Shown piece by piece: positions 25,348 to 36,665 of a stretch of 64,000 nucleotides of DNA. Both the position numbers and the translations under genes were made by a program. Numbering within the stretch: position 1 is the first letter of the stretch; every line of letters begins with the position of its first letter. The stretch is from Hoplostethus atlanticus (Eukaryota; Chordata; Actinopteri; Trachichthyiformes; Trachichthyidae). The notes beneath the pieces were generated by a model that saw nothing but the letters and a program-made list of their open reading frames with translations, had not been told where the DNA came from and did no database searches. The stretch covers positions 7,760,001 to 7,824,000 of the forward strand of contig JAXDDX010000004.1 of assembly GCA_034670405.1 (NCBI GenBank). The letters are read 5' to 3'.

Positions 25348-25616
25348 CACCAAATTGCCACCTACACTTAAATAATTGCTAGTAAGAAAGTAGCACTCTC
25401 TCTTGAAGATTATTGATTATTGCTATCTTTATTCTGACTAGTATTGTTATAACAATAATAATAACAACTGTAATAACAATTAACAACTAAACAACTTTAC
25501 CATGAAAATAAACCATTAAATTTGTTGAGCATGTAATCCATATTTAAAAAAGAAGTGAATATAAACATAGAACTGAATATCAGTAAAAAGCTTTTTGTAG
25601 TGAAACACCCATGGAA

Positions 25617-25624
25617 GTGTGTGC

Positions 25625-25693
<69 letters not shown>

Positions 25694-25700
25694 TGTGTGT
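25617..25700. repeat. (TG)n microsatellite
   Basis: About 35 TG units, CG-interrupted at both ends. Confidence 0.92.
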
Positions 25701-26216
25701 CCAACATTTTAAAATGTTTTGGAAAATGAATGAATTCTGACTCTTTGTGAATGTAGGACATCTCCTAAAAGCCAATAAAAAACATACCAAATATTTCATT
25801 GACCCACTGTGAAAACCCTAAGTACACTTTAATGCTAGAATGAGTACAAGAGCGTGATATTCAGAAAATGTCTTATTCAAGAACGAAAAATGACTCCAAA
25901 GAGCCACAGTGCAAAGCCAGCCCTGTATAGCCTTTTGGTGAATATGAATTCACTGCTACTGAATGTGCTTTGAAATGCTTTTGAAATATATATGACGACC
26001 TACCTGAGAGGGTCTGCAAATGCACTTTACTGCTGGGTGGTAGGAGAGGTGTTGGAGAGGTGGGGATGACTTGGAATGACTAGAAGGCACTACATAGGAG
26101 AGGAGTGAGACGACCGAAAAGAGAAGACTGAGACGAGGGAGACAGAAAGCAAGCTGTTACTTTCACATAGTGTAGGGCAGAGTGGCTGCTTTTGATGACA
26201 GCCACAAGGGGAGTAG

Positions 26217-26345
26217 TGTGTGTGTTCATGCGAGAGTGACAAACTGTGTTTCTCTGTTTGAGTGTCTTTGTGTTTCTGTGTGTGTGTGTGAGAGAGAGTG
26301 AAAGAGAGAGATAGTATCATTTTGTTCCCACAGTATGTGTCTATG

Positions 26346-26387
<42 letters not shown>

Positions 26388-26400
26388 TGTGTGCCAGAGA
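26217..26400. repeat. Compound TG / GA microsatellite
   Basis: Several TG blocks (the main one 26350-26392) with GAGA patches. It gives a 159-codon artefact frame on the minus strand. Confidence 0.88.
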
Positions 26401-26695
26401 GAAACAGAGAAGAAAAAAAAGTGTGTGAGTATGAGTGAAAGAGGGCGATGTTCTCAAGCGTGTGCTGACGTGTCTCAGCGTATTTGTCACAACTGAGGGG
26501 GAGAGCGCCCGTAGTCCCTGGTGCCCCGACCCTGCAGCCGGGCAGCGCTGTCCCACAGTAGGCACACAACAGCCAGCCACTGTCCCTGGGTGTGTGAGGG
26601 TACAGATCGCTGACCTCTCAGCAAGACCGCTGGCCCCCCTCTGCTGAGACAGACACCTCCAACTGTCCTAACCTCTTGCCTGCACCATGGGGAGG

Positions 26696-26749
<54 letters not shown>
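26696..26749. repeat. (TG)n microsatellite
   Basis: About 26 pure TG units. Confidence 0.92.
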
Positions 26750-26750
<1 letters not shown>

Positions 26751-28413
26751 ACGTTCCCCGTCAAAATCACTTTCAGCTGATTGCCAACTCTTACAACTCT
26801 ACAATGAAATTCTTTCTGTCCTGTCTCCTCAACCATCCAAACACCCACACCTGAAATTCTGCAGCTCATGTAGTGTAGAAACACAGGAGTCAGGTCTTTA
26901 ATTCGTGACTAGAGGTGATTGCAGTCTGGCTTCAGGTGGATCAGATGTACTCTCTGTACAGCAAGAGCTCAGTTACCCTGGAGACAGCGATTTGAAAGGC
27001 CAGGAGAAGCAACTCCTGGATGTATTGGGTTAATGAATAAAGGCCAAGCTCTACTTTAGTGTGCATGCTCCCGGTGTTGGAAGTGACAATTTGCAATAGA
27101 TTTGCGCTTGGGGGAGAAAAAAAATCAACTCAAACTTCTAGTCACTGTTTTGTTTCACAAGTCATAAAATATGTTTTTATCCACCTAATATCAAGCTGCA
27201 TTTCAGCAGTCAAAACTATGAAATGATGCAATCTATCTATGATGCAAGAGTGGCGTCTTTGCACTTTGACACTGTAAATAATAAAAGTAAAAATAGTGCA
27301 CCACATATATACTCCACACTTTGTCCCCAAATGTTTAGATTTTATACATTTATCTGACATACTTTATTTATCTAACAAACATTGGCTGTGAATCAATCAC
27401 ATACTGGCCTCTCTAACCACAGTAGCCCACCCTGCCATCCCAGTCATCTCCCTGTCTCACTACCATTCACTTATCCTCCCAGGGAGTAATGTGGAGGACA
27501 CGAGTAAAGAAAGAAAGGGAGGAGAGGAGAGCGGGAGGAGAGGAGGGGAGCATCACGACAGCTGCTGCATGATATTATAAATGGAATGCATTAAAATATA
27601 TATTAGGTTATATTAATGGAATGTGCTTAAGGCAGATTGTTCAGAAGACGTTGTTATGAATGAAGTTTAGTTTTGCAACACTTAAACTCTACAATTTTGT
27701 TGACTCATCAATGTAGTGTTTTCATGTGCAGTCTAAACAGAAACACATAATCAATACACATACATACAATCCATATCTCATCATAGGAATCTTACCAGGT
27801 GTCCTACCCTCATAAAGAGCGGTACAGTCCTCTGGCTTCTGTTCTGTAAAGAGTTCACGCAAATGAGTGCATAACGGGCTTCCCTCTCGGCAGACCGGTC
27901 AGCCTGGTGTTTGCTGGTCTCACCTCTGGGCTGCAAACACCAGACAGAGCAATTACACAAATAAGCCTCTGCAGCTCATTCCTGTGTGAGAGCACCAGAC
28001 GTGCCAGACACCTTTACTGTTGTAATTGAGAGAGAAACATATTGTCACAGCTCCTAACAATGCCTCCCACTCCAGGCTCCCCTTGCAGGCAGTGGCTGCT
28101 GTTTGCCATTTGTTGTTGCTGGTGTTTAGTCCTTCATGTGGAGTGTTTACATCAGTTCTTCCATTAATTAGTTCTTCTTTTTTTGCAGCGGTAGATGGTT
28201 GTAGGCCAGATAGCTGCCAAATAAGGTCAATAGAGTTTACACCGCAATCTGGAGAACAAGCATCAAACTTGATTAAAAAAAAAAATGCTTACAACTTACA
28301 ACTTTGATGATGATGGGAGCTGGAAACTCGTCACAACTAGGGGGGCAGAAGGAGGTGTGTCTCATAATCATAATCAGTACATCTCACATGTACTAATATT
28401 ATATATAATTATA
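26750..28413. other. Intronic DNA, nothing recognised
   Basis: Mixed sequence with a GGAGAGGAG patch near 27519-27550. No exon, RNA or element recognised. Confidence 0.5.
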
Positions 28414-28592
28414 TACTGTGCAAAGGTCTTAGGCACATGTAAAAAAAATTCTGTAAAGCGAAGATGATTTCAAAAATAATGAAATGAAAAGTTTCTAAAT
28501 ATCAAAAAAATTACTATAAAGAGCAGTAATGTAAAACAAAGGCCAAATTTATATTTTTAAAAATCCAGGGTGCCTAAGAGTTCTGCACAGTA
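28414..28592. mobile_element. 179-bp MITE related to a Tc1-like family
   Basis: The left end TACTGTGCAAAGGTCTTAGG and the reversed right end TACTGTGCAGAACTCTTAGG are terminal inverted repeats of about 23 bp with three differences, and TA lies at both ends as expected for Tc1/mariner. Internal AAAAATAATGAAATGAAAAG and TATAAAGAGCAGTAA match the sub-terminal sequence of the autonomous fish family as I remember it. There is no coding sequence, so it is a deletion derivative. Confidence 0.85.
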
Positions 28593-29773
28593 CCCATATC
28601 AAGAAATTGATATGGATACAAGGGCCATATCTGGTGTGCGGTCTGCCGATTTCACTGAGCAACAATAAGAAGTCCCTATAGGATGATTATGTGGTAATAC
28701 GAGCCACAACTCTTTATGTCTTTCTGTTCCTTGTTATTTTAATTTAATAATTTGTTTGTCTTGGCTTGTCTTGTTGTACATTACTGGGTTAGAAGGTAAA
28801 ATGTGGATGAAAACACAATAGGAGGAAGACAGAAATTAAGGAAAAACAAGACAAAAGAAAAAAGAGAGAACACGATTCACAGAGAACAAAGGGAGTAAGA
28901 AAAACAAAAGAGAGAGTATCACAGCAGTAGGTATATGCTGTTTGTCAGCACAAGGAGAGAGAAATGTCAGTTTTTGTGCTGCATCAGTGAGTGATGGCTG
29001 TCATTATCCCACCCAATGGGTATAAGCAGGCAATATTAGCACGCTGTTCCGACACCCAAACGAAACAGGCAGAGTTCCCTACAATGGGGATAACCAGAGC
29101 CAGCTCGGAAAATGGAGTGTGAAAGCATGTGAGGCATAAAGATTGGTGGGGGTAGATATAAAAAGACTGGGAGAAAAAAAGAAAGGAAAGAGAGAAGAAA
29201 AAGAGCAGGTGTCACCATACACAAAAGGCAATCACAAAACAGAAAACAAAGGAAGAGAGGACAAAGGAAGTCCCTGTTGTTTCAGATGTTCTCCCTGTGT
29301 TTTAAATATAATGGTCTTCCTCAGCAACGACCACACAGTGTGATCTGACATCCATAGAACAAAGTGGCTGAGGCAGATATGGTGGGTCGGGGCACTGCAG
29401 TGGATGCAGACAGTAAGGGGTTGTATTTATGGAACGAGCACACCTCACTGGCTCTCTTTGCACAGAAGGAAATTGCCTGTAATAGCATGGATGTGTGTGT
29501 GTGCTGGTCGACTGATCAGAGGTGGTTCTGCATTAAAATCTGTGGATTAAAACCCAAAATACATGAATCACGCAGTGAAAAATATGAACATGTCCCTCTT
29601 CGTGGAGTCATGATCATGTTGTGTTCCTAGCAGGGCTGGACTAGTATCAGTGATCATGCTGGCATGCTAACTGCTACGGGTCTCAGCTTCAATTGAGAAA
29701 ACTCCAGACACTTGTTAATCTCTAGCCTCATCAAAAGATTTGTTGAATCGGCTAGTTTGCTTAATAGCATTAT
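28593..29773. other. Intronic DNA, nothing recognised
   Basis: A-rich purine tract at 28800-28925, otherwise mixed sequence. The frame at 29364-29630 has no recognised family. Confidence 0.5.
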
Positions 29774-30269
29774 TTAAAGGGGCATTAAGTAATCTATGGC
29801 TTTTATCGACCTCTATCAGAGACCAGCAGAAACTGTAACAACATCGCAAGAACTTATCTTCTACAGAACCTCCACCCCTCCACCCCTCCACCCCTCCCGT
29901 CCCCCAGAGAGATGGAAGCCTGTAATTGGTACAAACAAATGTTACATTTTCACAATAGAGACAAATAGATAATTAGAGCCAAGATCAGAACAGAAACGTC
30001 TAGTGAAGCACTAATATATCACCATGCAAAATACTGTAATGATAAAACTGCTTTGTCATTTGGCTGTTTTGGCTTGAGAACGAGGCTTATTAGCCTTTGT
30101 AGCAGAAATGTCTTGTGGCGCTGGTTGCTTGCTCGTAGCGCCGTCCTACATCGCTGAGCAGTTGAGAAAGTAATGGGTGAGGAGTAGGTAGGGGAGAGGA
30201 GCTTGGGAGTGTAATGAAATTTCAGTGGGAGTACGAAAGCTAAACCCTACTTTGAACTTTGACCTTTAA
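29774..30269. mobile_element. Possible TTAA-flanked non-autonomous element
   Basis: TTAAAGGGGCATTAAG at the left and, reversed, TTAAAGGTCAAAGTTC at the right share about 7 bp of inverted terminus inside TTAA on each side, a pattern of piggyBac or Kolobok-type elements. It holds a (CACCCCTC)n patch at 29872-29900 and no coding sequence. The short terminal match makes this tentative. Confidence 0.42.
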
Positions 30270-30359
30270 AATACACAATAAATAGTCACTGCCATTTGCC
30301 TTCGTAGGGCAGAATCACCAAACACTTAAGTGAGACAACATGTGTGTTTTTGCTGACAC

Positions 30360-30640
30360 TCAAAAATGTCCTTATGTTCTTGGCACAAGCAGGAGAACAT
30401 GCCGGCGTCTGAGTGCTTTGAGATGAATTTGCCTTTATTCACAGAGAAAATAGTGCGAAGAATTCACAAACCCCTGGGCTTTCAATCGATTCCGCTGAGA
30501 TTTGTGATAGCAAATACACTTTGATCAGACGAGTGAAGAGGAAGAGCATGGGCATTTTTATTGACATCATCATCAATTTATCATACAGTACCCGTAACCC
30601 CCTCCTATCAGATAAGCAAGCAGGCCAGCTGCATAGATCT
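30360..30640. promoter_or_regulatory. Candidate regulatory island
   Basis: Repeat-free, balanced sequence with AATCGATTCC, CTTTGATCAGA (TCF/LEF-like) and ATCATCATCAATTTATCA. The call is by composition only. Confidence 0.22.
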
Positions 30641-31111
30641 GTTCAAATGCAGGCCTTTCTTCATGCACCTTGTCCAAATTTCAGTGTGACACAGATAAGG
30701 TTGGAATGACAGCGGCATTCAGGGAAAGGGATCTTAGCAATTTCAGAGCATAGCAAAACACAGTTGAGCCCACACCTAACCCCATCTCAGCCCATTTCCC
30801 GACATTGGCTCAGCTCCTCTATCTCTGTCTCGATGTTTCAAAGTCATCAAAGCCAGGACCTCGCCATGAACATTTGATTGAGAACTGAGGGGAGGTGAAG
30901 TGAGGTGAGGCTGAGAAAACTGTCCGACTGCACTTGGAAAGACTTGCTCCCCCAGAAAAAGGTCTGGAAATAAAACGAAAATGGCACGGCGTCAGCATCA
31001 AAACGAGACGATTTGGAGGGCAGAAGTGCAAGTCACTCGATCAAGATGGGACAGAGGGTTGTGGTGGCACAAGATTTTGTATTCCAACTTGTTTGTCTTC
31101 AGTACACAGGT

Positions 31112-31112
<1 letters not shown>

Positions 31113-31146
<34 letters not shown>

Positions 31147-31153
31147 TACACAC
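31113..31153. repeat. (CA)n microsatellite
   Basis: CA array followed by a T run (31158-31168). Confidence 0.9.
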
Positions 31154-31866
31154 TTGGTTTTTTTTTTTCTTTGTTACTCACCCTGGAAAATATTGTCTCA
31201 GCAGCAACATGTCTCCTCTATTTACTGGCAGACATGATGTCCCAGTGGTCTCTGACACCAACAGTTATACAGTCAACATCAAAACATTGTATGAGGTATG
31301 ACAGAGTCTCATATAACAATGCAATTCACTTCCTGGTAGGAGAGAAAACCAGCAGCACTCTGGACCCCGAGGAACTCTGACCTATATGCTTACCTACCTC
31401 CTTTCCTTGTCTTGTCTGTCTCAATGTGGTGACAGCTCGGCACATCAGCGAGAAGCAGATTGAGGGAGTTGATCGTGCTTTTCCACTGGCACAACTGCAT
31501 TCATTGTGCCTGCCGCGTAAAAGCACTGACAACCAGTTTAAAAGATCTTCTTTTTCCTATTATCTGTGCAAAGCCCGGGGTATAATCCTATCTCCCACCT
31601 ATTCTCAACCATCTCTCCAGTAACTTTTTTTAAACACCTCCTGCAGACATCTCTGGCATTTTTTGTCTAGTTTGAACTAAATGAGAATGGATGTCATTGA
31701 GTTTCATTTTTGGGGAAATGAGGACAGAGTATGCTTCTTACTCCAAATCAGCTCCATCAGTTCCATAAACTCCGTTCCTCGCTGTGACAGTTGAATATGT
31801 GTGGGTGACAGTACAAACAAAGGTGAATCGATGCATCTCCCGGAGGAAGAGACAAAGTGAGGTTGA

Positions 31867-31876
31867 GACAGAGAGA

Positions 31877-31911
<35 letters not shown>
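31867..31911. repeat. (GA)n microsatellite
   Basis: GA array. It creates serine/leucine-rich artefact frames on the minus strand. Confidence 0.9.
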
Positions 31912-31913
<2 letters not shown>

Positions 31914-32059
31914 CTGAGAGATGAAGGTGGCAGCGTGGCATAGGGAGTGTGACAGTGTCATGCAGGCTGGTTTCATCGTTTCCCCCCAGCGCCCTAGGGA
32001 GATCATTAGCTCACAATATGGAGTCTATCAATCCTCACAGAATACCACTCTACCCTCCG

Positions 32060-32122
32060 GATACATGTCCTGTCTGTCTGGCTGTCTGCCTGTCTATCTG
32101 TCTATCTGTCTATTTGTCTCAA
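32060..32122. repeat. Degenerate TCTG/TATC tetranucleotide tract
   Basis: CTGTCTGTCTGGCTGTCTG and TATCTGTCTATCTG units. Confidence 0.8.
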
Positions 32123-32579
32123 TGCTGCCCAGAGAAATACATGCAGGATCATGAAAATCTAGTTAGTAGGAAATGGGTTGCATGCTTGTCTAGCCCTTGG
32201 GGTTCTTTCATCGAAAAAGACAGTAGCCTGAAGTGCAGCTATTATCCCCCATGAAAGAACAGCTCTGTGTCTGTCATTGTCCTGTTTTGCTCATTTCTTC
32301 TGCCAGTGATTTTTTACCCTTTATTTGATAGATGAGAGCTTTAGGAGGTTGTAGATAACATATTGCAAAAAAGACACATACAGCAGAATTCTTATGTTAT
32401 CAGTGTATTAGTTGCTCATATAGACTGCTAAGTATTTGTACTGTAATGTGATCTTGTTGTTGGGCCCAGTGTTTAGAAACAGTGCAAAAAAGAGGGCTGT
32501 GTTTCTGAAGGGAAGATAATATACCAATGACCTGCTGGTATAAAAGGTGAATGTGTTCCTAATTGGAAAAGGATGTCAT

Positions 32580-32619
<40 letters not shown>

Positions 32620-32661
32620 TTATACACACAGACACACACACAGACACACACACACACACAC
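32580..32661. repeat. (CA)n microsatellite, two blocks
   Basis: CA array interrupted by TACTTATACACACAG. Confidence 0.92.
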
Positions 32662-32868
32662 CCTCTGGGAGGTAATCTCTCTTCCTGTTCCGGCTATGCC
32701 TGGCCAGCCAAGCGGAGCTGCCACCTCATTGTGTCCTTCTGTACCAAGGCTCTGCACTGCCTTCCTGCAAACGGAGAGGGCACCTCAGACACAGCCAGGA
32801 CAGACAGGAAGACTGGGCTGCATGGAGCCTCATGCCCTACAGTACAAACAAATAGATCTTACAGTCAG

Positions 32869-32869
32869 G

Positions 32870-32902
<33 letters not shown>
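32869..32902. repeat. (TG)n microsatellite
   Basis: About 17 TG units. Confidence 0.9.
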
Positions 32903-32905
<3 letters not shown>

Positions 32906-33505
32906 GTGCTTGCTTGTATGTGTGTTGTTATTTGATAGTCCCATAATAAAAGCAACTAACATTAGCTGGGATTTGTTGGGGTTGAAAGACCAACTATATA
33001 TACATATACTATTTATACAATACATAGGAGGATGCTGAATTAGGAAGAGCAGATTGAACTGTGCTGTTGAGGAGACAGGAGTATCTTTTGAGCACACACA
33101 AAATATATAAAGAGAGGGTATGAGACATGGGACAAGAGAAGAGAAAGAGAGACAGAAAGAGAAGGAGAGGCAGGGTGAGAGAGAAAGAGAGAAAAAGAGA
33201 GAGATTTATGTTACAGAAATCATAGGATGTTCAGTTGCCATGGTGCACATGCACTGTGGTTTATTTCTGTATATAAGAGACAAAGAAAGACCAGATGACA
33301 TTTGACAATGTTGAAACGACTTCATTCTTCTTTATAATTTCCTTTATAATACTTTCCTTTATAATATCATAGGAACTTACAGGTAGATCTACGGTCTAGG
33401 TCTTCCTCTTACTGCAATACTACAGTCTGTAGATAATCCAGCTACTGAAAATTTGAAAAGAAAACAAAGATAAAATGCAAGTAACATTTATTTTAGTTTA
33501 TTCTG

Positions 33506-33509
<4 letters not shown>

Positions 33510-33545
<36 letters not shown>
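33510..33545. repeat. (CA)n microsatellite
   Basis: About 17 CA units. Confidence 0.9.
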
Positions 33546-33548
<3 letters not shown>

Positions 33549-33678
33549 CCAACAAACCAAAGCCACTTAGAGGTCAAATAAAGGGAAATGAGCCAGGCAA
33601 CATGAAACACATCGATACACATTTAACATATCAATGACCCTATAAATGTAGATTGATATGTGGGGAGCAATAAATACA

Positions 33679-33701
33679 CTGTTTAATGGTTTAGCTCACC
33701 G

Positions 33702-33746
<45 letters not shown>

Positions 33747-33781
33747 GCTGTTTAATTGTTTAGCTCACAGATAAACACACA
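33679..33781. repeat. 69-bp tandem duplication carrying a (CA)n array
   Basis: CTGTTTAATGGTTTAGCTCA at 33679 recurs as CTGTTTAATTGTTTAGCTCA at 33748. Each is followed by a GATA(A)CACA array. One unit therefore includes flank plus microsatellite. Confidence 0.85.
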
Positions 33782-34215
33782 GTTTCATTGGATGCAGAAA
33801 GGCACAAATCAGCACAAATGTTTTTTTTTCATTTACTTCAGTGTCTATCCGGCAACCTCTTGCTTTTGTTTCTTTTGTTGGTTTTTAAAAATTCATTAGC
33901 GTTTTGAGCAAAACACTTCTGGGACTCTCATTGATTGATTTCTTATTAATAGGTTGTTTGTAGTAATAAATTATTTTGTTCTTAAGGCAATGAATATGTT
34001 AAACTTGGGATGCAGTTTGTGGAGAAATGGCCCTGGGTGTTTATGCTGCAACCAGTAGAGAGGAAAAATGTGAATGTCTTCATTCATTTGATAAATACAA
34101 CACTAAATATCGCAATTCTGAAAGGTAATCGTTCAACTGTCGTTTTCTACAACTTGTAAATGTATATCGTCGCCCTCACTCAGTTTTACAGTGATTTGAG
34201 TGATCGATCTGTGTG

Positions 34216-34234
34216 TGAGTGTGTGTTTGTGTAG

Positions 34235-34270
<36 letters not shown>
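34216..34270. repeat. (TG)n microsatellite
   Basis: Interrupted then pure TG array. Confidence 0.9.
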
Positions 34271-34271
<1 letters not shown>

Positions 34272-34411
34272 TGACGTACTACTGATTAACACTTAAATGG
34301 TTGCAGGAGACAAAACAGCACCATAAACATTTATGAAACTGAATTAATATGAATAGACATAATACGCTGCTTAGTCAAGGAGTTATACCGTCAATTCCAT
34401 TTTATGTAGCT

Positions 34412-34412
<1 letters not shown>

Positions 34413-34486
<74 letters not shown>

Positions 34487-34487
34487 T
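34413..34487. repeat. (TG)n-(AG)n compound microsatellite
   Basis: TG array directly joined to a GA array. Confidence 0.92.
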
Positions 34488-34559
34488 AATAAATAAAGAC
34501 AGTGAGAAAAATAAAATGCTCATGTAAGGCTAGCTAACTGCTCACTCATCTACACCTCT

Positions 34560-34750
34560 GTATTCAGTTAGTTATCCTTGTACGTTGGATTACATCTAAT
34601 CCAGCGTATGAAACAGTGAGTTCTGCTGTCATTCCTATAGCAGTACAGTGGTCCTACATCCAGCCTGGGGACACAAAGCCGAAAGGCCGCTGGAGACTAA
34701 AGATCCCCTGGGCAGCTAATGGCAGCTGCTCATAAGCTCATACATAGTAC
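34560..34750. promoter_or_regulatory. Candidate regulatory island with palindromic TAATCC pair
   Basis: 28-bp near-palindrome at 34581-34608 (TACGTTGGATTA, 4-base loop, TAATCCAGCGTA) bearing two inverted TAATCC cores, the site type of bicoid/OTX/PITX homeodomains. The surrounding 190 bp is repeat-free. Function is inference. Confidence 0.3.
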
Positions 34751-34946
34751 ATGTGCATACTAAAAATGATTCAACAAAGTGAAATACTGCCTTATGGAGG
34801 TGAATAAAAACACATTTGTACACATTTAAAGGAAGATGAGGAACGGATTGAGTGAAAACCACTGAGAGAACTACTTTTTATGTCTGGTTGTTCAAGGAAA
34901 CAGCAAGCTGGGAATTGGGAACTGGGAATTCAGACAGACATACAGG

Positions 34947-34950
<4 letters not shown>

Positions 34951-34980
<30 letters not shown>
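34951..34980. repeat. (CA)n microsatellite
   Basis: Short CA array. Confidence 0.88.
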
Positions 34981-34982
<2 letters not shown>

Positions 34983-35539
34983 ATAGCATGTCTTGAGCAG
35001 CCTAGCGCTCCTTGTTAATGTGTTATTGGAGCTGCCATCTTGATGCAGTCTATTTATCGTCTTTTTCAAGTTTGTTTACTGCAACCCGTAAGTCATGCCA
35101 GCAACAGACAGACCGTTCCTCTCTTCTGCGCGTGTAAAAACCTTTACTGGGCTAACAAATTACAACCATCAAGAGGGGCCGTGGTGGGCTGGGTAGGAAA
35201 CGGTTCGGAGAGGGAGCAAATGGAGGGAGAGAAAAAAAGGAAAGGATTAATAGTTGCTTGTAAATTTGTCCATCAGAGCTTTCTTCCTTATCGGCTTAAA
35301 TGTGCCCCCTTGGCTCCACAATGAGCCGTCTAGACTCCACTCCAAGCCAAATTCAATCAATTTCACAGTAATTTTCAAAACAGTGAAAATGAAAAGATTA
35401 TGTGTTTTTGGGGAGTGGGAGTAAATAAAAGGCTTTCTGTGCTTTTCAAGCCCCAAAACGTGTTTCATTAGCGGATGGATCCTGTTTCACACGTACAATG
35501 AGAAGGACAAATGAGAGGATGAGAAAGGCTCAACAGATG

Positions 35540-35905
35540 AGAATTTATGCAAAGCCACAAAACTCACCTTTTCCACAGCGCGGGAATCCCACTCATTAGC
35601 TTTATGAATTTAACATTATGGTGGAGAAAGCTGGAGCATCCTGTCGCCCCGCTCTGTTTGTTAGGGGAGCTCGTGATTATTGTTTATTACGTCAATAAAA
35701 GCCATACAATCCTCAGCCTGCCTGTGCCCATCTGGGATGATGACAGCTTAAATATTCAGAGCTGCGCAGCCGTAAAATAAAAACAGAATGAGTAAAAATA
35801 AAGTGTGCGTAGTAGATGGCTAGCTTCCCCCAGGGTTCGCTTTTTCAAACACCTCCATTTTTGGATTGAGAAGCGGACCTGCATTTTAAAAGCAACGGGT
35901 TGGCT
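35540..35905. promoter_or_regulatory. Candidate conserved non-coding / enhancer-like island
   Basis: Repeat-free block with TGATTATTGTTTATTACGTC (forkhead-like TGTTTAT and a CRE half-site TACGTCA), CATTAGCTTTATGAATTTAA and AATAAAAGCC. The density of such motifs without simple repeats suggests constraint, but conservation was not tested. Confidence 0.33.
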
Positions 35906-36351
35906 CCAGTCCAAGGACACATAAGGGATACTTTTTTATCCAACTGCATACACACACACACCCATAGATATTCACACACACACACACACACACACATACA
36001 CACTAATCACAAGCCCAGAGGACATGATATAACGAGATAAACCACAACAATTTTGCATGCACAATAATTACACCAAAGTATCATACATACACTGTACCAA
36101 TTAAGCTAACACAATTAACTCCAGGGCCACAGAGGAACTGGGAGGCTTGGTGAACCTTGTGAGGATTTGCAGAAGGTCCTAGTCAATCCTCATTTGATAT
36201 AATTCTTTCAAGTATCATGTAACCGTCTGTGTTGTGCACCTGTGGAGTATTAGGAGGGCCATTTGCCTCTGATTACATTCTCTGTCTCTGGCGGGCATCG
36301 TGCTCTGTTGCCGCATTTTCCTCAAAGTGCTTTGTTTTCGTAGGAACACCG

Positions 36352-36354
<3 letters not shown>

Positions 36355-36389
<35 letters not shown>
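36355..36389. repeat. (CT)n microsatellite
   Basis: About 16 CT units. Confidence 0.9.
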
Positions 36390-36393
<4 letters not shown>

Positions 36394-36479
36394 GCATCCT
36401 TTTGTGTCTGTGCACCCCTCTTTTACGTCATCGCCTCCTCGCTTCCTCTTTTTCCGTCTCCATGTGGGTGTGAAGGAGG

Positions 36480-36665
36480 CCACTGTGGGCGATCGATACC
36501 TGGTGATGTGAGGAAATCATATTTTTTTTCCCTCTCCTTTAGCAAATTCAATTTGGTCCTTAACATTCCACTGGCTTTAATTAGATGCCCATGGTAGCAA
36601 ATTGCAATTTACATTTTTATAGTTTTTCGAGTTAATTAGCTTGCTCACTCAGCCAGACCTGGCTT
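36480..36665. promoter_or_regulatory. Candidate enhancer-like island with TAATTAG pair
   Basis: TTTAATTAGA at 36576-36585 and TTAATTAG at 36632-36639 flank the perfect 12-bp palindrome AAATTGCAATTT (36599-36610). Homeodomain-type core pairs around a C/EBP-like palindrome, in otherwise unique sequence. Confidence 0.35.

Noticed and set aside
26090-26569. 159-codon minus-strand frame rich in His/Thr
   Set aside because: Product of TG/GA microsatellites.
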